Assembly (NCBI RefSeq): GCF_009646095.1
Contig: NZ_CP045725.1
Coordinates: 2,666,001 to 2,730,000 of the forward strand
Reading direction: 5' to 3'
DNA length: 64,000 nt
Origin: Raineyella fluvialis
GTDB taxonomy: Bacteria; Actinomycetota; Actinomycetes; Propionibacteriales; Propionibacteriaceae
Under the pieces are notes generated by a model. The model made no database searches. It worked only from the letters and a program-made list of their open reading frames with translations, and was not told the origin of the DNA. Position numbers and translations under genes: made by a program. Position 1 is the stretch's first letter. Every line of letters begins with the position of its first letter. Of the stretch, positions 26,992 through 38,426 are shown one piece after another.

Positions 26992-27672
26992 ATGGGTACG
27001 CGCATCATCGGATGGATCACCGGCCTGATGGACTCCGTGGGGGGCCCGGGGGTCTTCCTGGCGATCCTGCTCGAGAACGTGTTCCCGCCGATCCCCAGCG
27101 AGGTGATCCTTCCACTGGCGGGCTTCACCGCGGCCCGACCCGACGCACCGTACGGAGTGGTCGAGGCCATCCTCTGGGCCACCGCCGGGTCACTCCTCGG
27201 CGCGGTGCTCCTCTACGGACTCGGCGCGGCCATCGGCGCGGATCGGCTGCGCCGGATCGCCGAGCGGATGCCGCTGGTCGACGCCCGAGACGTCGACGCG
27301 TCGATCGACTGGTTCACCCGCTACGGGTCGATCGCCGTGCTGGTCGGGCGGCTCGTCCCCGGCGTACGATCCCTCATCTCGATCCCGGCCGGCATCGACC
27401 GGATGCCACCCCTCACCTTCGGGGCGTTCACCCTGCTCGGCAGCCTGCTCTGGAACTCCGCCCTCGTTGTCGCGGGCTACCTGCTGGGGGACAACTGGCA
27501 CGTCGTAACCGACTGGATGGACCGCTTCTCCACCGTCGCGTACGTGCTCCTGGCACTGGGCCTGATCGGCGTCACCGTCTGGCTGATCCGCCGATCCGTA
27601 CGCCGCAGGTCCGCGCCCGGCGCCGCGCAGAGGCCGCAGGATTCGCCGGAGGAGACCCCCGAGTCCCGCTGA
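26992..27672 (+). CDS. DedA-family membrane protein
   Basis: 226 aa. Motifs are FLAILLENVFPPIPSEVILPLAG, TAGSLLGAVLLYGLG, GSIAVLVGRLVPGVRSLISIPAG (the conserved FxxRxxPxxR/G-like block) and a final helix followed by an Arg-rich tail. DedA/SNARE-associated proteins act in membrane lipid (undecaprenyl phosphate or phospholipid) translocation. It lies 68 bp after the transpeptidase with GGAGG upstream, so the two may be co-transcribed. Confidence 0.87.
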   Translation: MGTRIIGWITGLMDSVGGPGVFLAILLENVFPPIPSEVILPLAGFTAARPDAPYGVVEAILWATAGSLLGAVLLYGLGAAIGADRLRRIAERMPLVDARDVDASIDWFTRYGSIAVLVGRLVPGVRSLISIPAGIDRMPPLTFGAFTLLGSLLWNSALVVAGYLLGDNWHVVTDWMDRFSTVAYVLLALGLIGVTVWLIRRSVRRRSAPGAAQRPQDSPEETPESR

Positions 27673-27701
27673 CGGCGACTCGGGCCGGATCGCGTCCTCG
27701 A

Positions 27702-28268
27702 TCAGTCGATCCGCAGGGCCGCGACGGACTCGTCGCGATCATTGCGCAGCACCAGCGTCAGGGCCCCACTCGGTGCGGCGAAGGAGAGCCGTCCACTCAC
27801 CGTCTCACCGGCGGCGAGGACCCCGGACTCCAGCCCCGCACCCGACCCTCTGCCCGCCTCCGGCAGGTAGCGGTAGCCGTCGTCGTCGTAGGCCAGCAGG
27901 TCGTACGACTGGTAGCCGCTGGTCGCGGCGAGCGTGACGTCCAGCTCGGTGAGCCGTCCGTTGCGCCGATGCCCGGTCACGGCCAGCCGACCGGTGCCCT
28001 CGGAGGACTGGTAGTCGATCCATCGGCCGGACGACGGCAGGCCCGTCGCCGATGGGGTGGCGGCGGGGAAGGGGCCGCGCGGGACAGCCCCCGCGCTCGG
28101 TCCCGCCGTCGTGGCCGGGCCGGCGGCGGACTGCGTGGTCGGCGCCCTCGACGGGATCGAGGACGATCGGTCCAGCCGGCTCCCGATCACGGCAGCGACG
28201 ATGACCAGCGCGATCAGCACCGCACCGGTGAGGTAGGTACGGACGCTCGATCCGTCCCGAATGGCCAC
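27702..28268 (-). CDS. Membrane-anchored exported protein of unknown function
   Basis: 188 aa. One N-terminal helix (YLTGAVLIALVIVAAVIGS), a Ser/Ala/Pro linker of about 50 residues, then a beta-sandwich-like domain (GRLTELDVTLAATSGYQSYDLLAYDDDGYRYLPEAG, then SGRLSFAAPSGALTLVLRND) reminiscent of DUF4352-type extracellular domains. The GTG start is leaderless. Function unknown. Confidence 0.7.
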   Translation of the reverse strand: MAIRDGSSVRTYLTGAVLIALVIVAAVIGSRLDRSSSIPSRAPTTQSAAGPATTAGPSAGAVPRGPFPAATPSATGLPSSGRWIDYQSSEGTGRLAVTGHRRNGRLTELDVTLAATSGYQSYDLLAYDDDGYRYLPEAGRGSGAGLESGVLAAGETVSGRLSFAAPSGALTLVLRNDRDESVAALRID

Positions 28269-28274
28269 CGTTCG

Positions 28275-28280
28275 AGTCTA
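28275..28280 (-). promoter_or_regulatory. -10 box for a leaderless transcript
   Basis: TAGACT on the minus strand, 6 nt before the GTG start at 28268. Confidence 0.6.
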
Positions 28281-28370
28281 GGTGTCCACAGCCGACAGGC
28301 CACTGGTGTGGTTGTCCACAGGCCTTCTGGCTGGTGCCGTGAGGGGTGGTGCCGGTCCCATCCTCCGCGC

Positions 28371-29476
28371 ATGGACCCGCACACCGCAGAAGCCACCGGC
28401 GCGCCCGACCCCGCCGAGACCGTCGTGCTCCGACCCCACGGACTCCAGGGCCTGCTGGCCACCGTTCCCTACCTGCTCGGCTTCCACCCCCGCGAATCGC
28501 TCGTCGCCGTCCTCTTCGAGGACCGCCGGGTGGTGCTGACCCTGCGGCTCGACAGCGACGACCTCGTCGCGCATCCACCCGACGTCGAGGACTTCCTGCT
28601 GACCCAGTTGCGCCGACTCGAGGCCACCGGGGTGCTGCTCGTCGCCTACACCGACGAGGAGGCACAGGACGTGGCCGCGGCCCTGACCGCCGTCTGCCTC
28701 GGCCTGGAGGTGGTCGGCCTCCTCGACCCCGACGGTGCGGAGGTCCTCGATGCCGTCCACGTCGCCGCAGGCCGCTACCGCTCACTCACCTGCGACGACA
28801 CCACCTGTTGCCCGCCGGAGGGGCGCGACTATGCGAACGTCCTCTCCGACGCGGCCGCCGCCGACGCCGTCGTCCACGGGCTGCCGGCCTGGTCCGATCG
28901 CGAGGACCTGCGTCGCAGCGTCCTGCCCTCCGGATCCGGACCCGACGCGAGGAGCGAGGCCTTCGACCAGGCCCTCGTGCGTGCCCTGATGCAGGCCGGC
29001 ACCCTCGGACCCCGCGACGTCGCCGAGGCGATGGACCGACTACTCACCCGGATCGAGACCACGGGCACCGACCCGGATCCGACCACATTGGGACACCTCG
29101 TCGCCCTCGCCGGCCTGTCCGACGCTCGGGACGTGGCGACCCTGCGGATCGAGCGGGAATCGGCAGCACTGTGGTCGCGGGTCTGGTCGGCCGCCGCCCG
29201 GCTCAGCACCGGCCTGGCGGCGGTGGCACCCCTCGGGCTCGTCGGTGTCAGCGCCTGGGCCCGGGGGACGGAGCACTGGTGTGCATCTGCCTCGAGGAGG
29301 CGGAGAAGCTCTGCGGGAAACACGGTCTGGTCGACCTGTTGCGCACCGTCGTGGAGCACGGGATCCACCCCGATGAGTGGCACCGGATGCGGCGCGAGAG
29401 CCTGGAGCGCTACGGTCCTCTCGGCCCGGCGTCGGCCCCTGAGCAGGAGGAAGGGGGAGAACGGGCGGTGGGCTAG
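28371..29476 (+). pseudogene. DUF4192 family protein, single frameshift
   Basis: About 368 aa if repaired. The DUF4192 signature is at the N-terminus: LRPHGLQGLLATVPYLLGFHPRESLVAVLFEDRRVVLTLRLD. The protein continues to VSAWARG, where the G5 run 29263-29267 breaks the frame. Adding one G gives WARGDGALVCICLEEAEKLCGKHGLVDLLRTVVEHGIHPDEW and a stop at 29474-29476, matching the family's C-terminal WxARGDGAL block. Function of DUF4192 is unknown. Immediately upstream of leuS. Confidence 0.8.
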
Positions 29477-29479
29477 AAT
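29474..29479 (+). promoter_or_regulatory. -10 box for leaderless leuS
   Basis: TAGAAT, 6 nt before the leuS GTG at 29486; no ribosome binding site is present. It overlaps the stop codon of the DUF4192 gene. Confidence 0.65.
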
Positions 29480-29485
29480 CGCCGG

Positions 29486-31957
<2,472 letters not shown>

Positions 31958-32025
31958 TCCGACTCCCTGTGGCCTCCGCCGCAGGTGTGACGAACAACCG
32001 CTCGAACGAAGACGACTTTGTTTTG

Positions 32026-32031
32026 TACGAT
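32026..32031 (+). promoter_or_regulatory. -10 box for a leaderless transcript
   Basis: TACGAT, 6 nt before the GTG at 32038, within an unusually AT-rich stretch for this genome. Confidence 0.55.
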
Positions 32032-32037
32032 GATCTT

Positions 32038-32741
32038 GTGAGAAAGACCGAGCCGGACGCCGACATGAGCGCCACGGTCGCCATGGGACCCCTGCCCGCG
32101 GCGATCGCGACGCCGCTGTCGAGCGCTCGCGCCGCCGTGCTGGCACAACTGGCCGAAGCGGACGGACAGCCGCTTCGGGCCCAGGAGATCGCCAAGGCGC
32201 TCGGGCAGCATGTCAACACCACGCGTGAGCACCTGGAGGGTCTGGTCGCCGATCACCTGGCCGAGGCGACGACCGAGAAGCCGAGAGGCCGCGGCCGGCC
32301 GGCCACGCTCTACCGGTCGCTGCCCGGGGCCTCCATGTCCCCGATCGGGCGTCAGTACGCAGCCCTGGCCGACGTCTTGGTCGAGCAGGTGCTCGAGTCG
32401 GTCGACAACCCCCAGCAGGCCGCCTTCCGGGCGGGCCAGCGGTGGGGTCGCAAGCTCCTCGACGGCGTGCCGGAGGGGGCTCCCCGCAGGAGGCGGTGGA
32501 TCGACAGCTCGCCGAGGTCGGTTTCGCCCCGGAGCGCACCGCCGAGGGTGAGTGGCACCTGTATCGCTGTCCGCTGCTGGCGGCGGCTCGACGACATCCC
32601 GAGGTTGTCTGCAACGTGCATCGAGGGGTCGTCGCGACCATGCTCGAGGGACTGGGGGAGCCTTCGGACGTGCGGATCTTCCCCTTCAGCGAGCCTGGCG
32701 CCTGCGTGATCACCGCGCGACCCGAGGCGTCATCGGCCTGA
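32038..32741 (+). pseudogene. HTH transcriptional regulator with C-terminal cysteines, single frameshift
   Basis: About 234 aa if repaired. An N-terminal winged HTH (LAEADGQPLRAQEIAKALGQHVNTTREHLEGLVADHL, wing GRGRPATLYR) is followed by a helical middle. At the G5 run 32475-32479 the frame breaks after LLDGVPEG. One added G restores GSPQEAVDRQLAEVGF, WHLYRCPLL, PEVVCNVH and EPGACVI. The three spaced cysteines resemble SufR-like regulators that bind an Fe-S cluster; this is inference. Leaderless GTG start. No target operon is obvious nearby. Confidence 0.75.
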
Positions 32742-32835
32742 GGGCCTGTCCACAGGTCCTGGAGCCTTCCTCGGCTCCTGTCCACAGGCCCGTCGGCCAC
32801 CGCCGACGGGACCCGGTCCGTGACCACACTCGTGC

Positions 32836-33651
32836 ATGAGTCCCCGACGGCTACCGCAACCCTCACCCGAGGCGACCCGCCAACGCCTGGCGGGGCTGAT
32901 CGACGCGTCGCCCGACGCAGCCTGGGAGGAGAGCTTGCCTCCCGACCCTTCCGAGGAAGCCATTGCGACTGCGGGCGGACGGGGCCTGCCCTGGCGGCGT
33001 GAGTCGGTCCTGGTCGTCTGTTCGATCCTGCTCGTGGGTCTGCTGGTCGGTGGATTCACCCTGCTGCGCTCCCGACCCGTCGCCGTCCCTTCCACCACCG
33101 TCCCGCTCGCGGCTCCCTCCAGCGGCGGCTTCGCTGCCGCCCGTAGCTCGTCCCCCACACCGAGCCTCACCGCCACGCCCTCTCCCCGCGGCTCCATCGC
33201 CGCCCACGTGATCGGGGAGGTGAAGCATCCGGGCCTCGTCGCCCTGGCATCGGGTGCGCGCGTCGACGATGCGATCACCGCCGCCGGTGGGCTCACCTCC
33301 CGAGCCAACACCGGCGACCTCAATCTGGCCCAGCCACTCCTGGACGGCCAGCAGGTGCGCATCGGCTCGACGGCCGAGCCGGGCGGTGAGGTGAGAGGGC
33401 CTGCCGCCACTCCTGCCGTGTCCACGGCACCGGGGCCTCACGGCAGCACGCCGGCGGCGGCGACGATCCGGCTGAATTCCGCCACCTCCGCCGAGTTGGA
33501 GGAGCTGCCCGGCATCGGGCCGGCGTCCGCGAAGAAGATCATCGCGTGGCGGGACCAGCACGGTGGCTTCCGGACGGTCGATCAGTTGCAGGACGTTCCT
33601 GGGATCGGGCCGAAAACGTATGCCGACATCGCGCCCCGCGTCACGCTCTGA
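32836..33651 (+). CDS. comEA: ComEA-like DNA-binding competence protein
   Basis: 271 aa. A cytoplasmic tail, one helix (VLVVCSILLVGLLVGGFTLL), a low-complexity linker, an SLBB domain (IGEVKHPGLVALASGARVDDAITAAGGLT), then a double helix-hairpin-helix (LNSATSAELEELPGIGPASAKKIIAWRDQHGGF, DVPGIGPKTYADI) that binds double-stranded DNA. It is the usual partner of ComEC, whose gene overlaps its 3' end. Confidence 0.9.
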   Translation: MSPRRLPQPSPEATRQRLAGLIDASPDAAWEESLPPDPSEEAIATAGGRGLPWRRESVLVVCSILLVGLLVGGFTLLRSRPVAVPSTTVPLAAPSSGGFAAARSSSPTPSLTATPSPRGSIAAHVIGEVKHPGLVALASGARVDDAITAAGGLTSRANTGDLNLAQPLLDGQQVRIGSTAEPGGEVRGPAATPAVSTAPGPHGSTPAAATIRLNSATSAELEELPGIGPASAKKIIAWRDQHGGFRTVDQLQDVPGIGPKTYADIAPRVTL

Positions 33652-35998
33652 CACCGCGACCGGCTCTCCTGCGATCGACCCCGCCGCGGTGTTTCCCGGA
33701 TCGGGGCGTCCTCGGCTCGACCTGCGGCTCGTCCCGGTTGCCCTCGCCGCCTGGAGCGGCAGCTGGCTCGGCACTTCAGGACAGCACTGGTGGCAAGCGG
33801 CAGGGATCCTCGTCGCCGTGACCGGTCTGCTGGTCGCCCGACGCCGGCGCGGACCGTCAGTCCTCGCAACTACCGCAGCCCTGCTGGGCTGCCTTCTCGT
33901 CGGTGGTCTGCACAATCTCGCGGTCAGCACCGGACCGGTCGCGGCGCTCGCCACCGGTCATCGCACTGCCGAGCTGGACCTTGTCCTCCTCCACGATCCC
34001 GTCACCGTGGCCGCACCAGGGTCATCCGACGGCGCCGACTCCCGGGCCGGACGGATGTGGGTACGGGCTCGCGTCGTGGCGATCCACACCGGCGAGACCG
34101 CCATCCGGGTCCGGGCCCCGATCCTCGTCACCATCACCGCCTCCGAAGCCCCGGCCTGGAAGGAGGCCATCGCCGGCAGCACGGTGGCGGTGCGCGCCAC
34201 GCTCGCCGAGCCCGACCCGGGATCAGACCTGGCCGCGATGGCGAGGGCCAGTGGACCCGTACGACGCGTGGCGGCCCCTTCCTGGGACCAGCGGGTCGTC
34301 CACCGGGTCCACGACGGGCTCCGCGAGGCGGTCGCGCAGCGTGCGCCCCGGGCGCGGGCACTTGTTCCCGCCCTCGTCGTCGGCGACACGAGCGGGGTCG
34401 ATGCGGTGATGGAGCAGGAGTTCCGCGACGCCGGTCTGCTGCACGTGATGGCGGTCTCGGGCAGCAACCTCACGCTGTTGCTCGCCTTCCTCCTCACGGG
34501 CGCCAAGCTGCTCGGCGTCCGGGGCCGGTCCCTGCACGCCATCACCGTCGTCGGGGTCGTCGTCTTCGTCGCTCTGTGCCGCACCGAGCCGAGCGTCGTG
34601 CGGGCCGCCGCGATGGGCACGGTCACCCTCTCCGCCCTGATGACGGGTGCCGCCGACGGTCCCCGCCGGGGCCTGCGCTCCCTCGCGGTGGCGGTCATCG
34701 GCCTGCTGGTCCTCGACCCATGGCTCGCGCGTTCCGCTGGGTTCGTCCTGTCCACCGCCGCTACCGCGGGCATCGTGATCTGGGCCGGGCCCTGGGCGGA
34801 GCGGATGGCCCGCTGGGCGCCGCACTGGCTGGCCGATGCCGTCTGCGTTCCCCTCGCCGCCCAGTTGGCCACCGGCCCGTTCGCCGTCCCACTGTCGGGG
34901 ACGGTCAGTCTGGTCGGGCTCCTGGCGAACATGGCTGTCGGCCCGCTGGTGGGCCCGGCGACCGTGGCCGGGTTCGCCGCAGCCGGGCTGGGCGTCATCT
35001 GGCCCGCGGCGGCCGTGGTCGTCGCCTGGCCCGCCGCGCTCGCCGCCCGCTGCATCGCGGCGGTCGCCTCGGCGGCCTCCGCGGCTCCCGGTGCGACCGT
35101 GTGGTGGCCACCTGGCCCGCTAGGTGTGCTGCTCCTCGTGGTCGCGACCGGCGCGGTGGTTCTCGCGGTCCCGGCCTGCCTGGCGCGCTGGTGGCTCTCG
35201 CTGCTGGTGGCCCTGGTGCTCCTCGCCCTGGTGCTACGAGGGCCGGTCCTGGCCGGCTGGCCACCGCCCGAGTGGAGCCTGGCCGTCTGCGACGTCGGTC
35301 AGGGCAACGCCATCGTGCTCTCCTCGGGACCCCACGAAGCCGTCCTGGTCGACACCGGCGGCGACGGGCCGGCGGTGCTCGGGTGCCTGCGTGAGCTCGG
35401 CGTCCGGCGCCTCTCCCTGATCGTCCTGAGCCACCTGCACGCCGACCACGCCGGAGCACTTCCTGATGTCTTGGCACGAGTGCCGACCGAGGCGGTGGTG
35501 ACCGCGCCCGGACAGTTCCCCGATACGGGTCGGGTGCCACACTTGGAGTCGACCGCCGGCGACGTCGTCCGCGTCGGCGACGTGGTGTGGGAGTCCATCG
35601 CGCCACCGCCGGGCCAGCCGCCACCGCTCGACCCGGCCGACGAGAACGACGGCAGTCTCGTCGGGCGAGCCCGCATCGGCGCGATGGCCGTCCTGCTCCC
35701 GGGCGATCTCCAGGCCGAGGGTCAGGACCGGTTGCTCCGCAGCGGGGCCGACGTCGCCGCCACCTTCCTCGTCGTCCCGCACCACGGGTCTCGCGACCAG
35801 TCGGAGGACTTCCTGCGCGCCACCCGCGCCCGGGTCGCCCTGGTCAGTGTCGGGCGGGACAACCCCTACGGTCACCCCCACCCCCGCACGCTGGACGCCC
35901 TGACCCGGCTGGGGATGTCGGTGATCCGTACCGACCGCAGCGGTCACATCGCCGTCTCCTGCCGCGAGGACGGCTGCCGTGCGGCGGCCGTGCACTGA
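33617..35998 (+). CDS. comEC: ComEC/Rec2 DNA-uptake channel protein
   Basis: About 793 aa. The Competence domain has about ten helices including HVMAVSGSNLTLLLAFLLTGAKL and SVVRAAAMGTVTLSALM. A C-terminal metallo-beta-lactamase domain follows (VCDVGQGNAIVLSS, VDTGGDGPAVL, LSHLHADHAGAL, VVPHHGSRDQ). It takes up single-stranded DNA together with ComEA. The ATG at 33617 lies inside comEA; an in-frame ATG at 33563 is possible. Together with the Tad pilus this suggests possible competence, but the Tad system is not the usual competence pilus. Confidence 0.9.
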   Translation, partial: RMPTSRPASRSDTATGSPAIDPAAVFPGSGRPRLDLRLVPVALAAWSGSWLGTSGQHWWQAAGILVAVTGLLVARRRRGPSVLATTAALLGCLLVGGLHNLAVSTGPVAALATGHRTAELDLVLLHDPVTVAAPGSSDGADSRAGRMWVRARVVAIHTGETAIRVRAPILVTITASEAPAWKEAIAGSTVAVRATLAEPDPGSDLAAMARASGPVRRVAAPSWDQRVVHRVHDGLREAVAQRAPRARALVPALVVGDTSGVDAVMEQEFRDAGLLHVMAVSGSNLTLLLAFLLTGAKLLGVRGRSLHAITVVGVVVFVALCRTEPSVVRAAAMGTVTLSALMTGAADGPRRGLRSLAVAVIGLLVLDPWLARSAGFVLSTAATAGIVIWAGPWAERMARWAPHWLADAVCVPLAAQLATGPFAVPLSGTVSLVGLLANMAVGPLVGPATVAGFAAAGLGVIWPAAAVVVAWPAALAARCIAAVASAASAAPGATVWWPPGPLGVLLLVVATGAVVLAVPACLARWWLSLLVALVLLALVLRGPVLAGWPPPEWSLAVCDVGQGNAIVLSSGPHEAVLVDTGGDGPAVLGCLRELGVRRLSLIVLSHLHADHAGALPDVLARVPTEAVVTAPGQFPDTGRVPHLESTAGDVVRVGDVVWESIAPPPGQPPPLDPADENDGSLVGRARIGAMAVLLPGDLQAEGQDRLLRSGADVAATFLVVPHHGSRDQSEDFLRATRARVALVSVGRDNPYGHPHPRTLDALTRLGMSVIRTDRSGHIAVSCREDGCRAAAVH

Positions 35999-36070
35999 CG
36001 GGGACGCGGCCAGCGCTCGCGACGCGACCACAGCAGCCCGAGTGTCGGTGGAGGCTGCAATAGTGGGTGG

Positions 36071-37066
36071 GTGGCCACCACCAGACAACTCCGCGTCGAT
36101 GACCTCGGCTCCCCCTACGGCAAGGTCGTCCTGATCCAGGGGCCGGAGGAGATGCTTGCCGCGCGCCTGGTCGAGCAGGTCGTGGCCGTCGCTCGGGCCG
36201 AGGACCCGTCGGTCGAGGTGGTGCGTACCGGTGCTGCCGGTCTTGAGGGGGGCGACTTCGCCCAGATGACCTCCGGATCCCTGTTCGCCGCCAGGTCGGC
36301 CGTGGTGATCGAGGATCTGGCGGAAGCATCTGACTCCCTGGCGCAGGCCCTGCTCGCGGCGGCAGCCGATCCCGCGCCCGACATCGCCCTCGTCCTCGTC
36401 CACCGGGGCGGCAACAAGGGCAAGGGGGTGGTCGACAAGCTGAAGAAGGCGAAGGCCGCCCACTTCCCTGTCACCGCGCTGAAGCCGCGCGAGCTGGTGG
36501 GCTTCGTCGAGCACGAGGCCCGCACCCGAGGGGCGCGGCTCGACCCCCAAGTGGCCCAGCAGCTCGTCGACAGCGTCGGCACGGACCTGAGGTCCCTCGT
36601 CGGAGCGGTCGATCAGCTCGCCCAGGACAGCGAGGACGGCCTCATCCGCGAGGACCTCGTCCGGAGGTTCTTCCAGGGCCGCGCTGAGGTCAAGGGGTTC
36701 ACCATTGCCGACGCCGCCCTGGCGGGTCAGACCACGCGAGCCCTGGAGGAGCTCCGCTGGGCGCTGGCGTCGGGCACCGCCCCGGTGCTCATCACCAGCG
36801 CGATGGCCTCAGGCGTACGCGGATTGGGGCGGCTGAGCGGGGTCCGGGGACGGGGAAATGACAACGAGGTGGCGGCTGACATCGGAGTGCCGCCGTGGAA
36901 GCTGCGGACCATGCGCCAGCAGCTCCAGCGGTGGGACGACCTGCGGCTGGCGCGGGCCGTCCGTCTCGTGGCGCGCGCCGACGCCGACGTCAAGGGCGCA
37001 GCGGACGACGCCGCCTACGCCTTGGATACGATGGTGCTCCAGGTCAGCCGGCTCGCCGGCCGCTGA
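36071..37066 (+). CDS. holA: DNA polymerase III subunit delta
   Basis: 331 aa. Clamp-loader delta subunit. N-terminal AAA-like domain (VVLIQGPEEMLAARLVEQVV, SLFAARSAVVIEDL, DIALVLVHRGGNKGKGVVDKLKK), then GARLDPQVAQQLVDSVGTDLRSLVGAVDQLAQD, then FTIADAALAGQTTRALEELRWALASG. The standard actinomycete position is after comEC and before rpsT. GTG start. Its last 23 bp overlap the convergent rhomboid gene. Confidence 0.92.
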   Translation: MATTRQLRVDDLGSPYGKVVLIQGPEEMLAARLVEQVVAVARAEDPSVEVVRTGAAGLEGGDFAQMTSGSLFAARSAVVIEDLAEASDSLAQALLAAAADPAPDIALVLVHRGGNKGKGVVDKLKKAKAAHFPVTALKPRELVGFVEHEARTRGARLDPQVAQQLVDSVGTDLRSLVGAVDQLAQDSEDGLIREDLVRRFFQGRAEVKGFTIADAALAGQTTRALEELRWALASGTAPVLITSAMASGVRGLGRLSGVRGRGNDNEVAADIGVPPWKLRTMRQQLQRWDDLRLARAVRLVARADADVKGAADDAAYALDTMVLQVSRLAGR

Positions 37067-37708
37067 TCGCTCGGTCGCTCCGGCCAGCGATGCTTTCGCT
37101 ACCCCGCCGGCCGATGACGGCCGCAGCGAGGACGCCGCCGAAGACGCCACCGAGGTGGGCCTGCCAGGAGATGCCCGAACTCGTCGGCAGCACCCCCAGA
37201 TCATGCCGCCGTACACGACGACAAGACCGACGGCGATGAGGATCTGGCGCCAGTCCCGGGTCCACAGGCCCCGGACCACCAGGAAGGCGAACCAGCCGAA
37301 GATCAGACCGCTCGCCCCGGCGACGTACGCTCCGGCAGGCGTGAAGGCCCAGGCGAAGAGCCCGGAGACGACGACGATCAGCAGGGTGCTGATCACCCAC
37401 TGGGCCCGCCCGGAGATGTAGACGAACCACCCCAGGACGAAGAACGGGACGGTGTTGGAGATGAGGTGCTCCCAGCCGAAATGCAGCAGGGGAGCGGTGA
37501 AGATGAACAGCACAGCCTGCGGGTCATGGGCACGGATCGCGAAGTAGTCCAGCAGGTTGCCGCTGAGCTGGTCGACCAGTTCGATCAGCCAGAGCAGTGC
37601 GACCCATCCGACCATGAACCGGGCTGCAGCCCCGGCCGTGACGCTGCGCCGGGCGACGGTCTTCGTCAAGGGACGGGGGACGGGTCGCTGACCGCCGTAC
37701 ATACTCAT
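37044..37708 (-). pseudogene. Rhomboid family intramembrane serine protease, single frameshift
   Basis: About 221 aa if repaired. Helices include LIELVDQLSG, HFGWEHLISNTVPFFVLG, the catalytic serine motif YVAGASGLIFGWF, and FLVVRGLWTRDW. The C5 run 37193-37197 (G5 on the coding strand) breaks the frame after GGMIWG. Adding one G gives VLPTSSGISWQAHLGGVFGGVLAAAVIG, restoring the catalytic His. Without repair the His is lost and the protein would run on as nonsense. I choose the ATG at 37708, with GGAGG just upstream. Confidence 0.83.
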
Positions 37709-37760
37709 GGCCTCCAGTCTGCCAATAAGGGGCAATCGGGGAGAACCCCGAGGACGACGA

Positions 37761-37794
37761 CCAGCGCCCCGACCTCCGAGGATCGGGGCGCTGG
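37761..37794 (-). terminator. Terminator downstream of rpsT
   Basis: Perfect 12-bp inverted repeat (37761-37772 and 37783-37794) with a 10-nt loop, about 150 bp after the rpsT stop codon. No U-tract. Confidence 0.6.
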
Positions 37795-37941
37795 TGCAGC
37801 GTCAAGGAGGGCACGCACCCGAGGGAGACATGACCCGTGCGGGACGACAGCGTGCGGGACCGAGGCCCGGGCGTCGACACCGATGCCGCACTCCCGTCTG
37901 CGACACCGCGACGAGCGGGACGCAGGGGAGTGACGCGGCGG

Positions 37942-38205
37942 TCAGACCAGAGCGGCGGCCTTCTTGGCGATGGCCGACTTGCGGTTGGCCGCCTGGTTCT
38001 TGTGGATGACACCCTTGGTCACGGCCTTGTCCAGGTGACGCAGCGCGACGCGGGCGGCCTTCTCGGCCTTCTCGGTGTCACCGGCCTCGACAGCCTCGGA
38101 GAAGCGACGGGTGTAGGTGCGCAGGGCGGACTTGACCGCCTTGTTGCGCTGACGAGCCTTCTCGTTCGTCTTGATGCGCTTCTGCTGGGACTTGATGTTT
38201 GCCAC
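37942..38205 (-). CDS. rpsT: 30S ribosomal protein S20 (bS20)
   Basis: 87 aa. [30 protein letters not shown] at the N-terminus and [16 protein letters not shown] at the C-terminus are diagnostic. It binds the 16S rRNA 5' domain. The GTG start at 38205 has AGAGG upstream; the upstream in-frame extension lies in the leader and is not coding. Confidence 0.97.
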   Translation of the reverse strand: MANIKSQQKRIKTNEKARQRNKAVKSALRTYTRRFSEAVEAGDTEKAEKAARVALRHLDKAVTKGVIHKNQAANRKSAIAKKAAALV

Positions 38206-38283
38206 GGGGCAGGCCTCTGTACTCTCGGACGTTAAGAATCTGTGTGGTGTGTGTCCGGTGGCCGGAACACAACGCAAGCAAGC

Positions 38284-38312
38284 ACTCTACCAGTCGGCCT
38301 CTCAACCGCCAA
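38284..38312 (-). promoter_or_regulatory. rpsT: rpsT promoter
   Basis: On the minus strand, TTGGCG (38307-38312) and TAGAGT (38284-38289) are separated by 17 bp, giving a transcript with a leader of about 70 nt before the rpsT GTG. Confidence 0.6.
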
Positions 38313-38426
38313 AACCCCGGCTGGGCGCCGTTCGGGGGGCCTCCTCGTGGGATCGCGGGCGGGGCGCCGCCGTGAGAGACTGGGGATCCAGCCCGTACGT
38401 ACGCTGGTACGCCCTCGTCCAGGAGA

